From Hominenteromicrobium sp964531265 (GTDB lineage: Bacteria; Bacillota; Clostridia; Oscillospirales; Acutalibacteraceae), in assembly GCA_964531265.1 (NCBI GenBank), contig CAZHDW010000016.1, positions 1 through 42,075 of the forward strand: a DNA stretch of 42,075 bases, read 5' to 3'. Position numbers and translations under genes: made by a program. The notes beneath the pieces were generated by a model, which had not been told where the DNA came from, ran no database searches, and saw only the letters and a program-made list of their open reading frames with translations. This document shows, piece by piece, positions 15,133 to 22,864 of the stretch (positions within the stretch are counted from its first letter, which is position 1; each line of letters opens with the position of its first letter).

Positions 15133-16669
15133 AGCGCTTTATAAAGTACTCTTCATACCAGACGATAAAGGTATAGATCGTCCAGACCTTTCTCCAATTG
15201 TCCGAATTACCGCCTATATAATCCTCGAATATGCGGTTGACCTCTTCAAGATTGAAGAACTTTGCAGCTATGCTGCCGCTGAGCTTCTCTATGACATCCT
15301 GATTATATCGGGAATCCGCCATCCACATACGTATCGGCACCACAAAGCCGAGCTTCTTTCTGAATGCTATTTCCTCCGGAAGAACCTTTGCCGCCGCTGT
15401 ACGCAAAGCAACCTTGTTCTGTTCGTCATTCACCTTGTAGCACGACGGCATACGGGATGCTATGTTGAAAACTCTTGTGTCGGTAAGCGGCATACGAACT
15501 TCCAGGCCGGCTGCCTCACTCATCTTATCAACATTGAGGTATATATCTCCCTCGAGCCATATCTGAATATCAACATCGGACATTTTGGAAAGCGGATCCA
15601 AGTCCTCATTCTCCTCATAAATGTCTTTAACAAGGTCAATCGGCAAAAGCCCATCATAATAATGCTTGAGTATCAGCTTCCTCTCATCCTCCTTCATGAT
15701 ATTGGTATTTCCAACATAGAAGGTTTTAAGTGCATCTCCGTAGCGCTGAGCATTTCGGTACATATTATATCCGCCAAAGAACTCATCTGCTCCCTCTCCG
15801 GAGTAGCATATTTTCGTGTTCTGAGCCGTTGCTCTACAACCTAGGGCAAAAGCCACCGCCGAGGCGTCGCCCAAGGGCTGCTCCATATTATACATAACAT
15901 ACGGCACAGCATCGAAATACATCTCCGGAGTGATAAGGCAGCGACGATTGCCCTTATTCAGGAGCGCCGCTGTTTCTGCGGCAAGACCGGATTCATCAAG
16001 GCGCTTGTCCTCGTAGCCGCAGGAATTACTCATTCTTGCGTCGGACACGGCAAAAACATAGGATGAATCCACGCCGCCCGAGAGGAAGGTTTCAACATAT
16101 TCATTATCATCATGAAGCTCAGGCAGGATCTCAAGAACTGTAGAATGTATTTCATTTGCCCAATCCTCGAGGCTTTTTGACTCATCCGGATGAAACTCCG
16201 GCTTCCAGTAACGATGTATCTGCAAAACGCCGTTCTGCCAGATCATGTATCTGCCCGGCAGAAGCTTTTTAAGCCCCTTGAAAAAGGTCTCCTCTCCCGG
16301 AACATACGTGAGGGTCAGATATATTTGCAGAAGCTTTTCATTCAGCTCTTTAACAAAGCCAGGCTGCTCCATTATCCCTCTGATCGTCGTGCCGCAGAGC
16401 AGGTTGCCGTCGTCCGTAATATAGTAATAGAAGGGCTTAGTGCCAAATTGGTCTCTGAGACAGAACAGCTTCTGCTCCTCCTCGTCCCAAAGCGCAAATG
16501 AAAACATGCCGTGCATGTGCATAGCCATATCACAGCCCCATTTGTCATACGCCTTTATCAGAATGGCTCTTTCCCTTGCTTCTCTGGACATTGTGGGGAT
16601 TATATCCAGTTCCTTGCAAAGAGCTTTCCAGTTTCTTATATGTCCGCGATATTCTTTTACTGTCATCAT
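15131..16669 (-). CDS. Asparagine-synthetase-like protein lacking the glutaminase active site
   Basis: Asparagine synthetase B normally hydrolyses glutamine with an N-terminal cysteine and uses the ammonia on aspartyl-AMP. Here the 512-residue product starts MMTVKEYRGHIRNWKALCKE, so the first 60-70 residues, including Cys1, are absent. What remains of the glutaminase fold is altered: the NGEIYN loop reads RGHIRN and the SD-x-E region reads AREARERA-like sequence. The synthetase half is intact: the pyrophosphate loop FLSGGVDSS (195-203), YSGEGADEFFGGYNMY, LEVRMPLTD and FRKKLGFVVPIRMW. GAGGTAAGC precedes the ATG, and a promoter lies at 16746-16774, so the gene is not merely broken. It is probably ammonia-dependent or fed by another glutaminase; amidation of another carboxylate is possible. 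Confidence 0.85.
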   Translation of the reverse strand: MMTVKEYRGHIRNWKALCKELDIIPTMSREARERAILIKAYDKWGCDMAMHMHGMFSFALWDEEEQKLFCLRDQFGTKPFYYYITDDGNLLCGTTIRGIMEQPGFVKELNEKLLQIYLTLTYVPGEETFFKGLKKLLPGRYMIWQNGVLQIHRYWKPEFHPDESKSLEDWANEIHSTVLEILPELHDDNEYVETFLSGGVDSSYVFAVSDARMSNSCGYEDKRLDESGLAAETAALLNKGNRRCLITPEMYFDAVPYVMYNMEQPLGDASAVAFALGCRATAQNTKICYSGEGADEFFGGYNMYRNAQRYGDALKTFYVGNTNIMKEDERKLILKHYYDGLLPIDLVKDIYEENEDLDPLSKMSDVDIQIWLEGDIYLNVDKMSEAAGLEVRMPLTDTRVFNIASRMPSCYKVNDEQNKVALRTAAAKVLPEEIAFRKKLGFVVPIRMWMADSRYNQDVIEKLSGSIAAKFFNLEEVNRIFEDYIGGNSDNWRKVWTIYTFIVWYEEYFIKR

Positions 16670-16745
16670 AATGCTTACCTCATTTCTCTCCGCTCTTGCA
16701 GATATTCATCTGCTTGCAAAAGCTGAAATAAAACTGACATGATAT

Positions 16746-16774
16746 ATTTTATCACACTATTTTTTTATCTTCAA
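16746..16774 (-). promoter_or_regulatory. Promoter of the asparagine-synthetase-like gene
   Basis: Minus strand TTGAAG (16769-16774), 17-base spacer, TAAAAT (16746-16751), about 75 bases upstream of the start codon. The leader between them has no room for the missing N-terminal domain. Confidence 0.65.
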
Positions 16775-16850
16775 CAGACTTAAAGATTTTTTAAGAAGTA
16801 TTGGCGCTGCTGATGCACGAAAGAAATTTTCGTATTTCTGCATAAAGCTG

Positions 16851-16879
16851 TGGACTGTGTGCTCCGTCTATGCTAAAAT
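16851..16879 (+). promoter_or_regulatory. Promoter of the glycerate kinase gene
   Basis: TGGACT (16851-16856), 17-base spacer ending TGC, TAAAAT (16874-16879): an extended -10 promoter about 37 bases before the start. Confidence 0.55.
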
Positions 16880-16915
16880 ATTTCTTAATAAACCACTAAA
16901 TCAAGGTGAACAGCC

Positions 16916-18151
16916 ATGAATCATTTACTCAGATCGCACGCCAATAAAATCGTAAACGCCTCAATACAGGAGGTCAACCCCGACAAAGCCGTTATACGCG
17001 CCCTCTCCGGAGAGAGCTTTTCGGGACGCGTTATACTGGTTGCCGCAGGAAAGGCTGCCTGGCAGATGGCAAACGCCGCACATGAATGCCTTGGTGATAA
17101 GATAGAAAAAGGTATCGTTATAACAAAATACGGTCATGTAAAAGCGCCCATCGCTGATTTTGAATGCTATGAAGCCGGGCATCCCGTACCGGATGAAAAC
17201 TCCTTCAAGGCCACGGCCGCTGCCGTAAAAACAGTAAGCGACCTCACCGAGGAGGATACCGTGCTCTTTCTGCTATCCGGCGGCGGAAGCGCTTTATTTG
17301 AATTGCCGCTCATTCCGGGACAGGCATTACAGGACATAACCGAGCAGCTACTTTCATGCGGCGCGGATATCGTTGAGATGAACACCATACGCAAGCGTCT
17401 TTCCGCCGTTAAGGGTGGAAAATTCGCACAGTTATGTGCTCCTGCCGCTATATTCTCCATAGTTCTGTCCGATATTCTCGGCGACCCTCTTGACATGATA
17501 GCCTCCGGCCCTGCATATCCGGACAGCAGCACCTGTGATCAGGCTGTGGAGATTGCTCGTAAATACAAATTGAAGCTCACAAAGCAGGCCGAGGAGCTTC
17601 TGACACAGGAAACACCCAAAGAGCTTGATCGCGTAACAACTCACATCACCGGATCCGTGCGTGAGCTATGCAGTGCTGCCGCAGATGCCTGTCGCGAGCT
17701 TGGATATGAGCCGATAGTGCTTACTGACAGATTGTGCTGCGAAGCCCGAGAAGCCGGAAGCTTCCTGTCCTCAATCTTACTGACGCATGTATCCGATAAC
17801 AAGTCTCTGGCATTTATTGCCGGCGGTGAAACGGTTGTACATCTTACCGGAAGCGGCATGGGCGGCCGAAATCAGGAGATCGCTCTTGCTGCGGCACAGC
17901 TCATAAGCGGCCATAGCGACATGGCGGTTTTCAGCGTCGGCAGTGACGGTACCGACGGCCCGACCGATGCAGCGGGCGGTTATGTCGACGGGGATACGCT
18001 CAAAGAACTGGAAAAGTCCGGCCTGGATGTTTTCTCTGTCCTTGCAAACAATGATGCGTATAACGCATTAAAGGCCACGGATGGCTTGATAATTACCGGC
18101 CCCACCGGAACAAATGTGAATGATGTTTCCGTGGCTCTTCTTAAAAAATGA
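16916..18151 (+). CDS. Glycerate 2-kinase, MOFRL type
   Basis: Enzymes of this family phosphorylate D-glycerate to 2-phosphoglycerate, feeding sugar-acid or serine breakdown into glycolysis; some were named hydroxypyruvate reductase (TtuD) by error. The 411-residue product has VILVAAGKAAWQMANAA near the N terminus, YEAGHPVPDENSF, the glycine-rich LFLLSGGGSALFELP, VLSDILGDPLDMIASGPAYPD, and the C-terminal MOFRL domain with GGRNQEIALAAA and SVGSDGTDGPTDAAGGYVDG, ending NVNDVSVALL. AAGGTGAA precedes the ATG. It is monocistronic, with no sugar-acid uptake gene beside it. Confidence 0.93.
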   Translation: MNHLLRSHANKIVNASIQEVNPDKAVIRALSGESFSGRVILVAAGKAAWQMANAAHECLGDKIEKGIVITKYGHVKAPIADFECYEAGHPVPDENSFKATAAAVKTVSDLTEEDTVLFLLSGGGSALFELPLIPGQALQDITEQLLSCGADIVEMNTIRKRLSAVKGGKFAQLCAPAAIFSIVLSDILGDPLDMIASGPAYPDSSTCDQAVEIARKYKLKLTKQAEELLTQETPKELDRVTTHITGSVRELCSAAADACRELGYEPIVLTDRLCCEAREAGSFLSSILLTHVSDNKSLAFIAGGETVVHLTGSGMGGRNQEIALAAAQLISGHSDMAVFSVGSDGTDGPTDAAGGYVDGDTLKELEKSGLDVFSVLANNDAYNALKATDGLIITGPTGTNVNDVSVALLKK

Positions 18152-18160
18152 CACATACAG

Positions 18161-18194
18161 ACAGCTCCCGACCACATTGCTGATCGGGAGCTGT
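18161..18194. terminator. Hairpin between convergent glycerate kinase and esterase genes
   Basis: ACAGCTCCCGA (18161-18171) pairs perfectly with TCGGGAGCTGT (18184-18194). A T run is missing on both sides, so termination is likely but not textbook. Confidence 0.55.
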
Positions 18195-18197
18195 AAA

Positions 18198-19025
18198 TTA
18201 CATCACATTGCCGCTGTTCAAACCGGCAGCCGCATCCTCAAGGGGCAGCCACTCGAGAATCTTTTTGATATATGTATCCCAGAAGACCCAGTCATGTCTG
18301 CCGGGGCCTTCTTCATACATTACCGGAACATTATTCTCATTCAGGAAATCACGGAATTCTCTGTTCTGGACTACCAAGTTATCCTCAGTACCACAGCAAA
18401 GATAGATATTCGGAATATCTTTCTTCTCCTCAATAAGCTTTTTAACCAGTGCCTTGGGGTCCTTGTCACTGCCGACAACACTGTTGTAATCACCGAAAAC
18501 AGCCTCGTAATACTTTCTGCGGAATGTGAATACCGGAGAAGAATTATCCGCATCCTTCCATGTGTCATGGACAAGAGCGGCCGAAAGACCGGCAATACAT
18601 CCGAAGTTCTCGGCATACTTCAATCCATTGCGAATAGCACCGTAGCCGCCCATTGAAAGTCCTGCGATAAAGGTATCCTCACGCTTGTCGGACAGCGGAA
18701 ACAGCTTTCTTGTAAACTCAACAAGCTCCTTGCCGACAAATTCTCCGTAGAGCTCGCCGCTGTTTTCATCGTCAAGGTAGAATCTGTTCTCGCCCGACGG
18801 CATGATAACCGCAAGATCATTTGCCTCCGCCCATGCCTGAATTCTTGTGCCGTTTACCCAGTCGGTGTAATTGCCGAATATTCCATGCAACAGATAGAGC
18901 GTTTTGAATTTCTTCTTCTCCCCACCCATTGCTGCCGGGCCGAATTTGTCCGCAGGAATGATCGCGTTAAATGTCACTGTACGCATTAAGCATTGTGAAA
19001 TAAAGTTTACCTCAATAATTGCCAT
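18198..19025 (-). CDS. Esterase family protein (S-formylglutathione hydrolase / acetyl-xylan esterase-like)
   Basis: A 275-residue alpha/beta hydrolase of the esterase D group (PF00756-like). It shows KTLYLLHGIFGNYTDWV (oxyanion strand), the nucleophile elbow FIAGLSMGGYGA (Ser in GxSxG), YLCCGTEDNLV for the acid, and GPGRHDWVFWD for the catalytic histidine. No signal peptide is seen, so it acts in the cytoplasm; typical substrates are S-formylglutathione or acetylated sugars, and the choice cannot be made here. GGAG lies eight bases before ATG 19025, which I prefer to the upstream in-frame start at 19079. Its promoter overlaps that of the divergent alkyltransferase. Confidence 0.9.
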   Translation of the reverse strand: MAIIEVNFISQCLMRTVTFNAIIPADKFGPAAMGGEKKKFKTLYLLHGIFGNYTDWVNGTRIQAWAEANDLAVIMPSGENRFYLDDENSGELYGEFVGKELVEFTRKLFPLSDKREDTFIAGLSMGGYGAIRNGLKYAENFGCIAGLSAALVHDTWKDADNSSPVFTFRRKYYEAVFGDYNSVVGSDKDPKALVKKLIEEKKDIPNIYLCCGTEDNLVVQNREFRDFLNENNVPVMYEEGPGRHDWVFWDTYIKKILEWLPLEDAAAGLNSGNVM

Positions 19026-19072
19026 TATTACAACTCCTATCATTTTGTCATGCAGTGCCGATGCCGAGAGCA

Positions 19073-19101
19073 TTGACACAAACTACATTATATATTATAG
19101 T
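19073..19101 (+). promoter_or_regulatory. Promoter of the alkyltransferase gene
   Basis: Perfect TTGACA (19073-19078), 17-base spacer, TATAGT (19096-19101), about 42 bases before the start. The -10 overlaps the -10 of the opposing esterase promoter. Confidence 0.8.
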
Positions 19102-19122
19102 GATAGCAAGGATATTTGTAAA
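19094..19122 (-). promoter_or_regulatory. Promoter of the esterase gene
   Basis: Minus strand TTTACA (19117-19122), 17-base spacer, TATAAT (19094-19099), about 65 bases before the esterase start. It faces and overlaps the alkyltransferase promoter. Confidence 0.7.
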
Positions 19123-19149
19123 GCATTTGTTTTTTTCGAGGTGAACGCA

Positions 19150-19458
19150 ATGAGTGAGTTTTCCGATAATGTATATTCAGCGGTTCAGCGCATACCAAAG
19201 GGAAAGGTTACAAGCTACGGATATGTCGCTTTTCTGGCAGGAAAGCCACGTGCGGCGCGTGCAGTGGGCTTTGTGCTTCACCGCAATCCGAATCCTGATA
19301 TAACGCCATGCCACAGAGTTGTATTCAAGGATGGTTCACTCTGCTCTGGATATGCCTTCGGTGGATCTGAGGTGCAAAGAGAAAAGCTTTTGAATGAGGG
19401 CGTTATCTTTTTGCCGGATGGACGCGTTGACATGGAAGCCTGTGCATGGATGGAATAA
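19150..19458 (+). CDS. ogt: Methylated-DNA-[protein]-cysteine S-methyltransferase domain protein
   Basis: It repairs O6-alkylguanine by moving the alkyl group to its own cysteine. At 102 residues it is only the DNA-binding and active-site domain, without the N-terminal ribonuclease-like domain of Ogt/Ada-C. The acceptor cysteine is present in TPCHRVV (C54), so it is not an alkyltransferase-like (ATL) protein with tryptophan there. The arginine-finger helix AARAVGFVLHRNPNPD, tyrosine in VTSYGYVAFLAG and GYAFGGSEVQREKLL fit the family. GAGGTG precedes the ATG. A terminator follows 13 bases later, so it is a single-gene unit. Confidence 0.92.
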   Translation: MSEFSDNVYSAVQRIPKGKVTSYGYVAFLAGKPRAARAVGFVLHRNPNPDITPCHRVVFKDGSLCSGYAFGGSEVQREKLLNEGVIFLPDGRVDMEACAWME

Positions 19459-19470
19459 ATATTTTACATC

Positions 19471-19519
19471 AAAAAACACCGTTCGCTGCTCTGCATGAGC
19501 ATGAACGGTGTTTTGTTTC
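19471..19519. terminator. Bidirectional terminator between alkyltransferase and lysozyme genes
   Basis: AAAACACCGTTC (19473-19484) pairs with GAACGGTGTTTT (19503-19514), with A before and T after, so it can stop transcription from both sides. Confidence 0.88.
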
Positions 19520-19521
19520 CA

Positions 19522-20433
19522 TTATTTGTAATTTTTGAAGCTGATATTGATATCCACCGGGGTGCTTATACCCTGCACCTGAGCGTTATCAGAGTACTGC
19601 CACATCTGGAAATCATAATAGAACGCCGGAATATTTCTGTATTCTGCAAGCCAGAAATCATAATCCTTGATTTTCTCCAGATTATAATAATCATACGCGA
19701 GATTGCGATTGAAGTACACAGCAGCGGTATGACCTGCTTTACTTATCTTTTTGCAAAATGCCTGAGCAAAGCTTGTTACCTCAGCACCCGTAACCGCCTT
19801 TGTTCTTGAAACGTCAACGCCGTTTTCAACCACCTCGGTGACCTCCCAGTCAAATACAACGGGATAGTCAAGCTCCTTATTTTGCAGGAGCTGCAGAACA
19901 TATCCGGCCTCCTCCTCGGCCTCAGCCTCTGTGACAGCCTGTGAGAAGAAATATACACCTACCTTCAAGCCGGCAGCCTTGGCTCCTTCATAGTTTGCCT
20001 GGAAGCATGTATCCTCGCGAAGAGCACCTCTTGTTGCACCTCTGTAGCCGGCACGGATCATTGCAAACTCGATTCCGCTCTCCTTTACCTTCTGCCAATC
20101 GATCGTTTCCTGATAAGAGGAAACATCTATACCGAGCGACGCGTTCTCATCATCATAGGTGACAAGACCGTTATTGTTCTTGAATTTTGTTATATCGTAC
20201 TCATTGAGCTCGACATTGTATTTAGGTATCGTGATCTCACCTGCATACATATCGTTGATGATCAATCTGCCGTCATCGGTAGCCTTGATCGTAGAGGCTC
20301 CGCCCTGATTTCCGCCGTCCGCATGGTCAATGGAATTGTAAACGGACAATAGGATCACCGCGATAAGCAGCACGACTACTACTGCCAAAAAAGCCAGGCG
20401 CTTGACCTCATAGCTTATGTTAAAATTCTTCAT
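19522..20433 (-). CDS. Membrane-anchored GH25 muramidase (lysozyme)
   Basis: Glycoside hydrolase family 25 enzymes cut the glycan backbone of peptidoglycan. The 303-residue product has a short cytoplasmic start, one N-terminal membrane segment (about 13-31, LAFLAVVVVLLIAVILLSV) that is an uncleaved anchor or signal, a linker of about 65 residues, then the GH25 barrel: SLGIDVSSYQETIDWQKVK (catalytic Asp), EFAMIRAGYRG, the DWE motif in YPVVFDWEVTEV, AAVYFNRN, FWLAEYR and QMWQYSDNAQV. It acts outside the membrane, in growth, spore maturation or lysis; the context does not decide. The promoter is at 20474-20502. Confidence 0.94.
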   Translation of the reverse strand: MKNFNISYEVKRLAFLAVVVVLLIAVILLSVYNSIDHADGGNQGGASTIKATDDGRLIINDMYAGEITIPKYNVELNEYDITKFKNNNGLVTYDDENASLGIDVSSYQETIDWQKVKESGIEFAMIRAGYRGATRGALREDTCFQANYEGAKAAGLKVGVYFFSQAVTEAEAEEEAGYVLQLLQNKELDYPVVFDWEVTEVVENGVDVSRTKAVTGAEVTSFAQAFCKKISKAGHTAAVYFNRNLAYDYYNLEKIKDYDFWLAEYRNIPAFYYDFQMWQYSDNAQVQGISTPVDINISFKNYK

Positions 20434-20473
20434 AAATAATCAGCAAACCTTTCTCTGCGTCATTATGCAGTAT

Positions 20474-20502
20474 ATTATACATTTTTTCACCCTAAGATGC
20501 AA
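20474..20502 (-). promoter_or_regulatory. Promoter of the GH25 muramidase gene
   Basis: Minus strand TTGCAT (20497-20502), 17-base spacer, TATAAT (20474-20479). It overlaps the last codons of the upstream radical SAM gene. Confidence 0.75.
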
Positions 20503-21434
20503 GTACCGGAGGTGAAAAGTCTGCCCTGCCATGTGTTTCTCCGCGCCATCTCCTTATCAATCGTACCGAGAACACGTATTTTATCGCGGCTCCACAGCGG
20601 TGCGAGAAGCTTTATCTTATCGCCGTCACCCGTGATCCTCTCAATTACGGTTTCGGGCGGAAGCAGCTCAAGCTGTCCTATCACTGCATCAATATACTCA
20701 TCAAGCTCCATAGGTGTATATTCCCCATTTCCCCACATGTCGGCAAGCCGTGTCCCCTTGATAACATGGAGCAGGTGTATCTTCATGGCGTCCGGCCTGA
20801 GAGCGGCAAGCGTCTCGGCTGTTGAAAGCATATCGGCAATGCTTTCCCCAGGCAGACCGTCGATAATATGTACACAGGTACGAATACCCGCATTTTTCAA
20901 TTTCAAAAAGCTTTCTTCAAATGCACTGAACGGATAGCCTCTGTTAATTGTCACCGCTGTTCTGTCCGACGTGCTTTGAAGCCCAAGCTCTACGGTCAAG
21001 GGCTTTATCGAGTTAATTTCCGACAGAAGAGCGATGATATCATCATCAATACAATCGGGTCGTGTTGCGATGGAGATTCCTGCAACATCGGTGTTCAGCG
21101 CCTGATAGTACAGCTCGCGCAATACATTCAGCGGAGCATATGTGTTGGTATGCACCTGAAAGTATGCTATAATGCTTGCATCCGGGTGCTTTGCCCGAAT
21201 TCTTCGGGATTCTGACGCTATTTGCTCCGATATCGGTAATATGCTGTCCGGCGCAAAATATCCGCTGCCGCCGTCACAAAAGATACAGCCACCCATTCCG
21301 CACTTGCCGTCTATATTCGGGCAGGAAAGCCCTGCATCGACGATGGCCTTATATGTCTTGCAATTATGCTGTCTGTTGTGATAAGATAGTGTATGATATC
21401 TTTTATTATCGCTGCTGTAAGGAAACGGATTCAC
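20487..21434 (-). CDS. yhcC: TIGR01212-family radical SAM protein (YhcC-like)
   Basis: A 315-residue radical S-adenosylmethionine enzyme. The iron-sulphur cysteines lie in the N-terminal CPNIDGKCGMGGCIFCDGG, following YHNRQHNCKTYKAIVDAG, the signature of the YhcC group. ELGLQSTSDRTAVTINRGY and VHIIDGLPGESIADML are typical of the barrel shared with Elp3/coproporphyrinogen oxidase-like enzymes. The reaction of YhcC is unknown to me. The GTG start at 21434 has AAGGAGGGG in front. It diverges from a MarR regulator 116 bases away. It is likely a stand-alone gene followed by the muramidase promoter. Confidence 0.92.
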   Translation of the reverse strand: MNPFPYSSDNKRYHTLSYHNRQHNCKTYKAIVDAGLSCPNIDGKCGMGGCIFCDGGSGYFAPDSILPISEQIASESRRIRAKHPDASIIAYFQVHTNTYAPLNVLRELYYQALNTDVAGISIATRPDCIDDDIIALLSEINSIKPLTVELGLQSTSDRTAVTINRGYPFSAFEESFLKLKNAGIRTCVHIIDGLPGESIADMLSTAETLAALRPDAMKIHLLHVIKGTRLADMWGNGEYTPMELDEYIDAVIGQLELLPPETVIERITGDGDKIKLLAPLWSRDKIRVLGTIDKEMARRNTWQGRLFTSGTCILG

Positions 21435-21480
21435 ATTACCCCTCCTTCATCTTTTTTCGAAATGGATCAAATAACTTTGT

Positions 21481-21509
21481 TTGACTTTTTTGCCGTGTAA
21501 TAATATAAT
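21481..21509 (+). promoter_or_regulatory. Promoter of the MarR-type regulator
   Basis: TTGACT (21481-21486), 17-base spacer, TATAAT (21504-21509). Directly downstream a loose inverted repeat TAAGT (21511-21515) / ACTTA (21529-21533) could be an autoregulatory operator; this last point is weak. Confidence 0.75.
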
Positions 21510-21550
21510 CTAAGTAATACAACAAAGAACTTATCTGTGAGGTGAAAGGC

Positions 21551-22006
21551 ATGTCCGATATCAAAAATAGCGATAGCATTCTGGGCGAATTTCCACGTCA
21601 GCTCAGCAGAAGCGTTACCTTTCTTAACAGACAGAGAAAAAAATTCATGAGCGATCGTCTTCGTCAATACGGCTTTGTCGGCTCTATGTATATGATACTC
21701 CTTCATATAGGACGACATCCGGGCACCACTCAGGATGCAATAGTATCACACATGAACATTGATAAATGCAATGTTGCAAGGCACACCAAAAAGCTCGAAG
21801 AGCTTGGCTATATACGCCGTGAAACCGGCAAGATCGACAGACGTGAAAACAATCTGTATCTTACACAGGCCGGCGAAGAGCTTGCTCCGGTTATACGCGG
21901 TTATCTCGGTGACTGGGCAACGCTCATCACACGCGACCTCAGCGATGAGGAACGAATTACTCTGCTTGCTCTTTTAGACAGACTGATCCATACCGGTATC
22001 GAATGA
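21551..22006 (+). CDS. MarR-family transcriptional regulator
   Basis: A 151-residue winged-helix regulator. It shows the dimer helix FPRQLSRSVTFLNRQRKKF, the recognition helix region TQDAIVSHMNIDKCNVARHTKKLEEL (about 62-88), the wing GYIRRETGKIDRRENNLYLT with the family DxR, and a C-terminal dimerisation helix. Such proteins usually repress their own or adjacent genes and release on binding a small ligand or oxidant. The divergent neighbour is yhcC; no transporter lies beside it. GAGGTGAAAGG precedes the ATG at 21551. Its last 33 bases overlap the 3' end of the convergent rluA-type gene. Confidence 0.92.
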   Translation: MSDIKNSDSILGEFPRQLSRSVTFLNRQRKKFMSDRLRQYGFVGSMYMILLHIGRHPGTTQDAIVSHMNIDKCNVARHTKKLEELGYIRRETGKIDRRENNLYLTQAGEELAPVIRGYLGDWATLITRDLSDEERITLLALLDRLIHTGIE

Positions 22007-22864
22007 GCCGCCGAACAGCTCCGGAAAAGCCCGCTTTTGTTCTTTTGGAAAATCAGTCTCTATGAACAGCTCAGCTCCGAGCACCGGACAAGCTATCCTG
22101 ACACTTTTGCAGCACAGCATTTGCTGTGCTGTTCTGTTTATATGGCCGCCATACATATCATCACCGGCTATCGGATGTCCGATATGAGCCATATGTGCAC
22201 GGATTTGATGCGTCCTGCCTGTCAGAAGATTAAACTCGACAAGGCTGTAGTCCAAGCACTCACGCATCAGGGTATATTCCGTTATTGCCCTCTGCCCAAC
22301 TCCCACACAGCGCTGTATCGAGTGTCCGGGCAAAAGCCCTATCGGTTCATCAATTATGCCGCTTGACGGAACGGCTCCCTCACATACAGCCATATATATT
22401 TTTTGAAGCTCGGCACAGGCGGCAAATTTATTCTTTCCAATGACCAGAGCACCGGTGGTATCCTTATCGAGCCGATATAGAGGACGGAAGGTGAAATCAT
22501 CGTGCTCCCTGAAATACCATGCGACACAGTTTAGCACGCTGTCATTATCATGGCCCGGAGACGGATGCACCGGCATTCCGGCAGGCTTGTCTATGACAAG
22601 GAAATCCTCATTCTCAAATAAAACGCGGATATCGGACGGTACAGCTTCATAGCAGCCGCCCTCATCATAAAGCCGCAGGGTAAGCACGTCAGCAGCGTTC
22701 AGTTTTTCATTACTGAACGCTGCTTTTCTGTTTTTAAGAATTTCTCCGTCGTATTTCAGCGACGTCAGAACACGCGCCGAAAGCTTCAGCTCCTGCCTGA
22801 CAAAGGTGCGTATATCCATTCCGGAGTGTTCTTCATTTATTTCAAATGAAAGCGTGCGTATCAT
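21974..22864 (-). CDS. RluA-family pseudouridine synthase
   Basis: It isomerises uridine to pseudouridine in rRNA or tRNA. The 296-residue product has a degenerate S4-like N-terminal region (IRTFVRQELKLSARVLTSLK), then the catalytic domain: FLVIDKPAGMPVHPSPGH, the catalytic aspartate in RPLYRLDKDTTGALVIGKN, EFNLLTGRTHQIRAHMAHIG and HPIAGDDMYGG. It belongs to the RluD/YjbO/YhcT group, and the target cannot be fixed. Its start overlaps the ispA stop by four bases, making it the last gene of the nusB operon. No terminator is seen before the convergent marR gene. Confidence 0.92.
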   Translation of the reverse strand: MIRTLSFEINEEHSGMDIRTFVRQELKLSARVLTSLKYDGEILKNRKAAFSNEKLNAADVLTLRLYDEGGCYEAVPSDIRVLFENEDFLVIDKPAGMPVHPSPGHDNDSVLNCVAWYFREHDDFTFRPLYRLDKDTTGALVIGKNKFAACAELQKIYMAVCEGAVPSSGIIDEPIGLLPGHSIQRCVGVGQRAITEYTLMRECLDYSLVEFNLLTGRTHQIRAHMAHIGHPIAGDDMYGGHINRTAQQMLCCKSVRIACPVLGAELFIETDFPKEQKRAFPELFGGSFDTGMDQSV

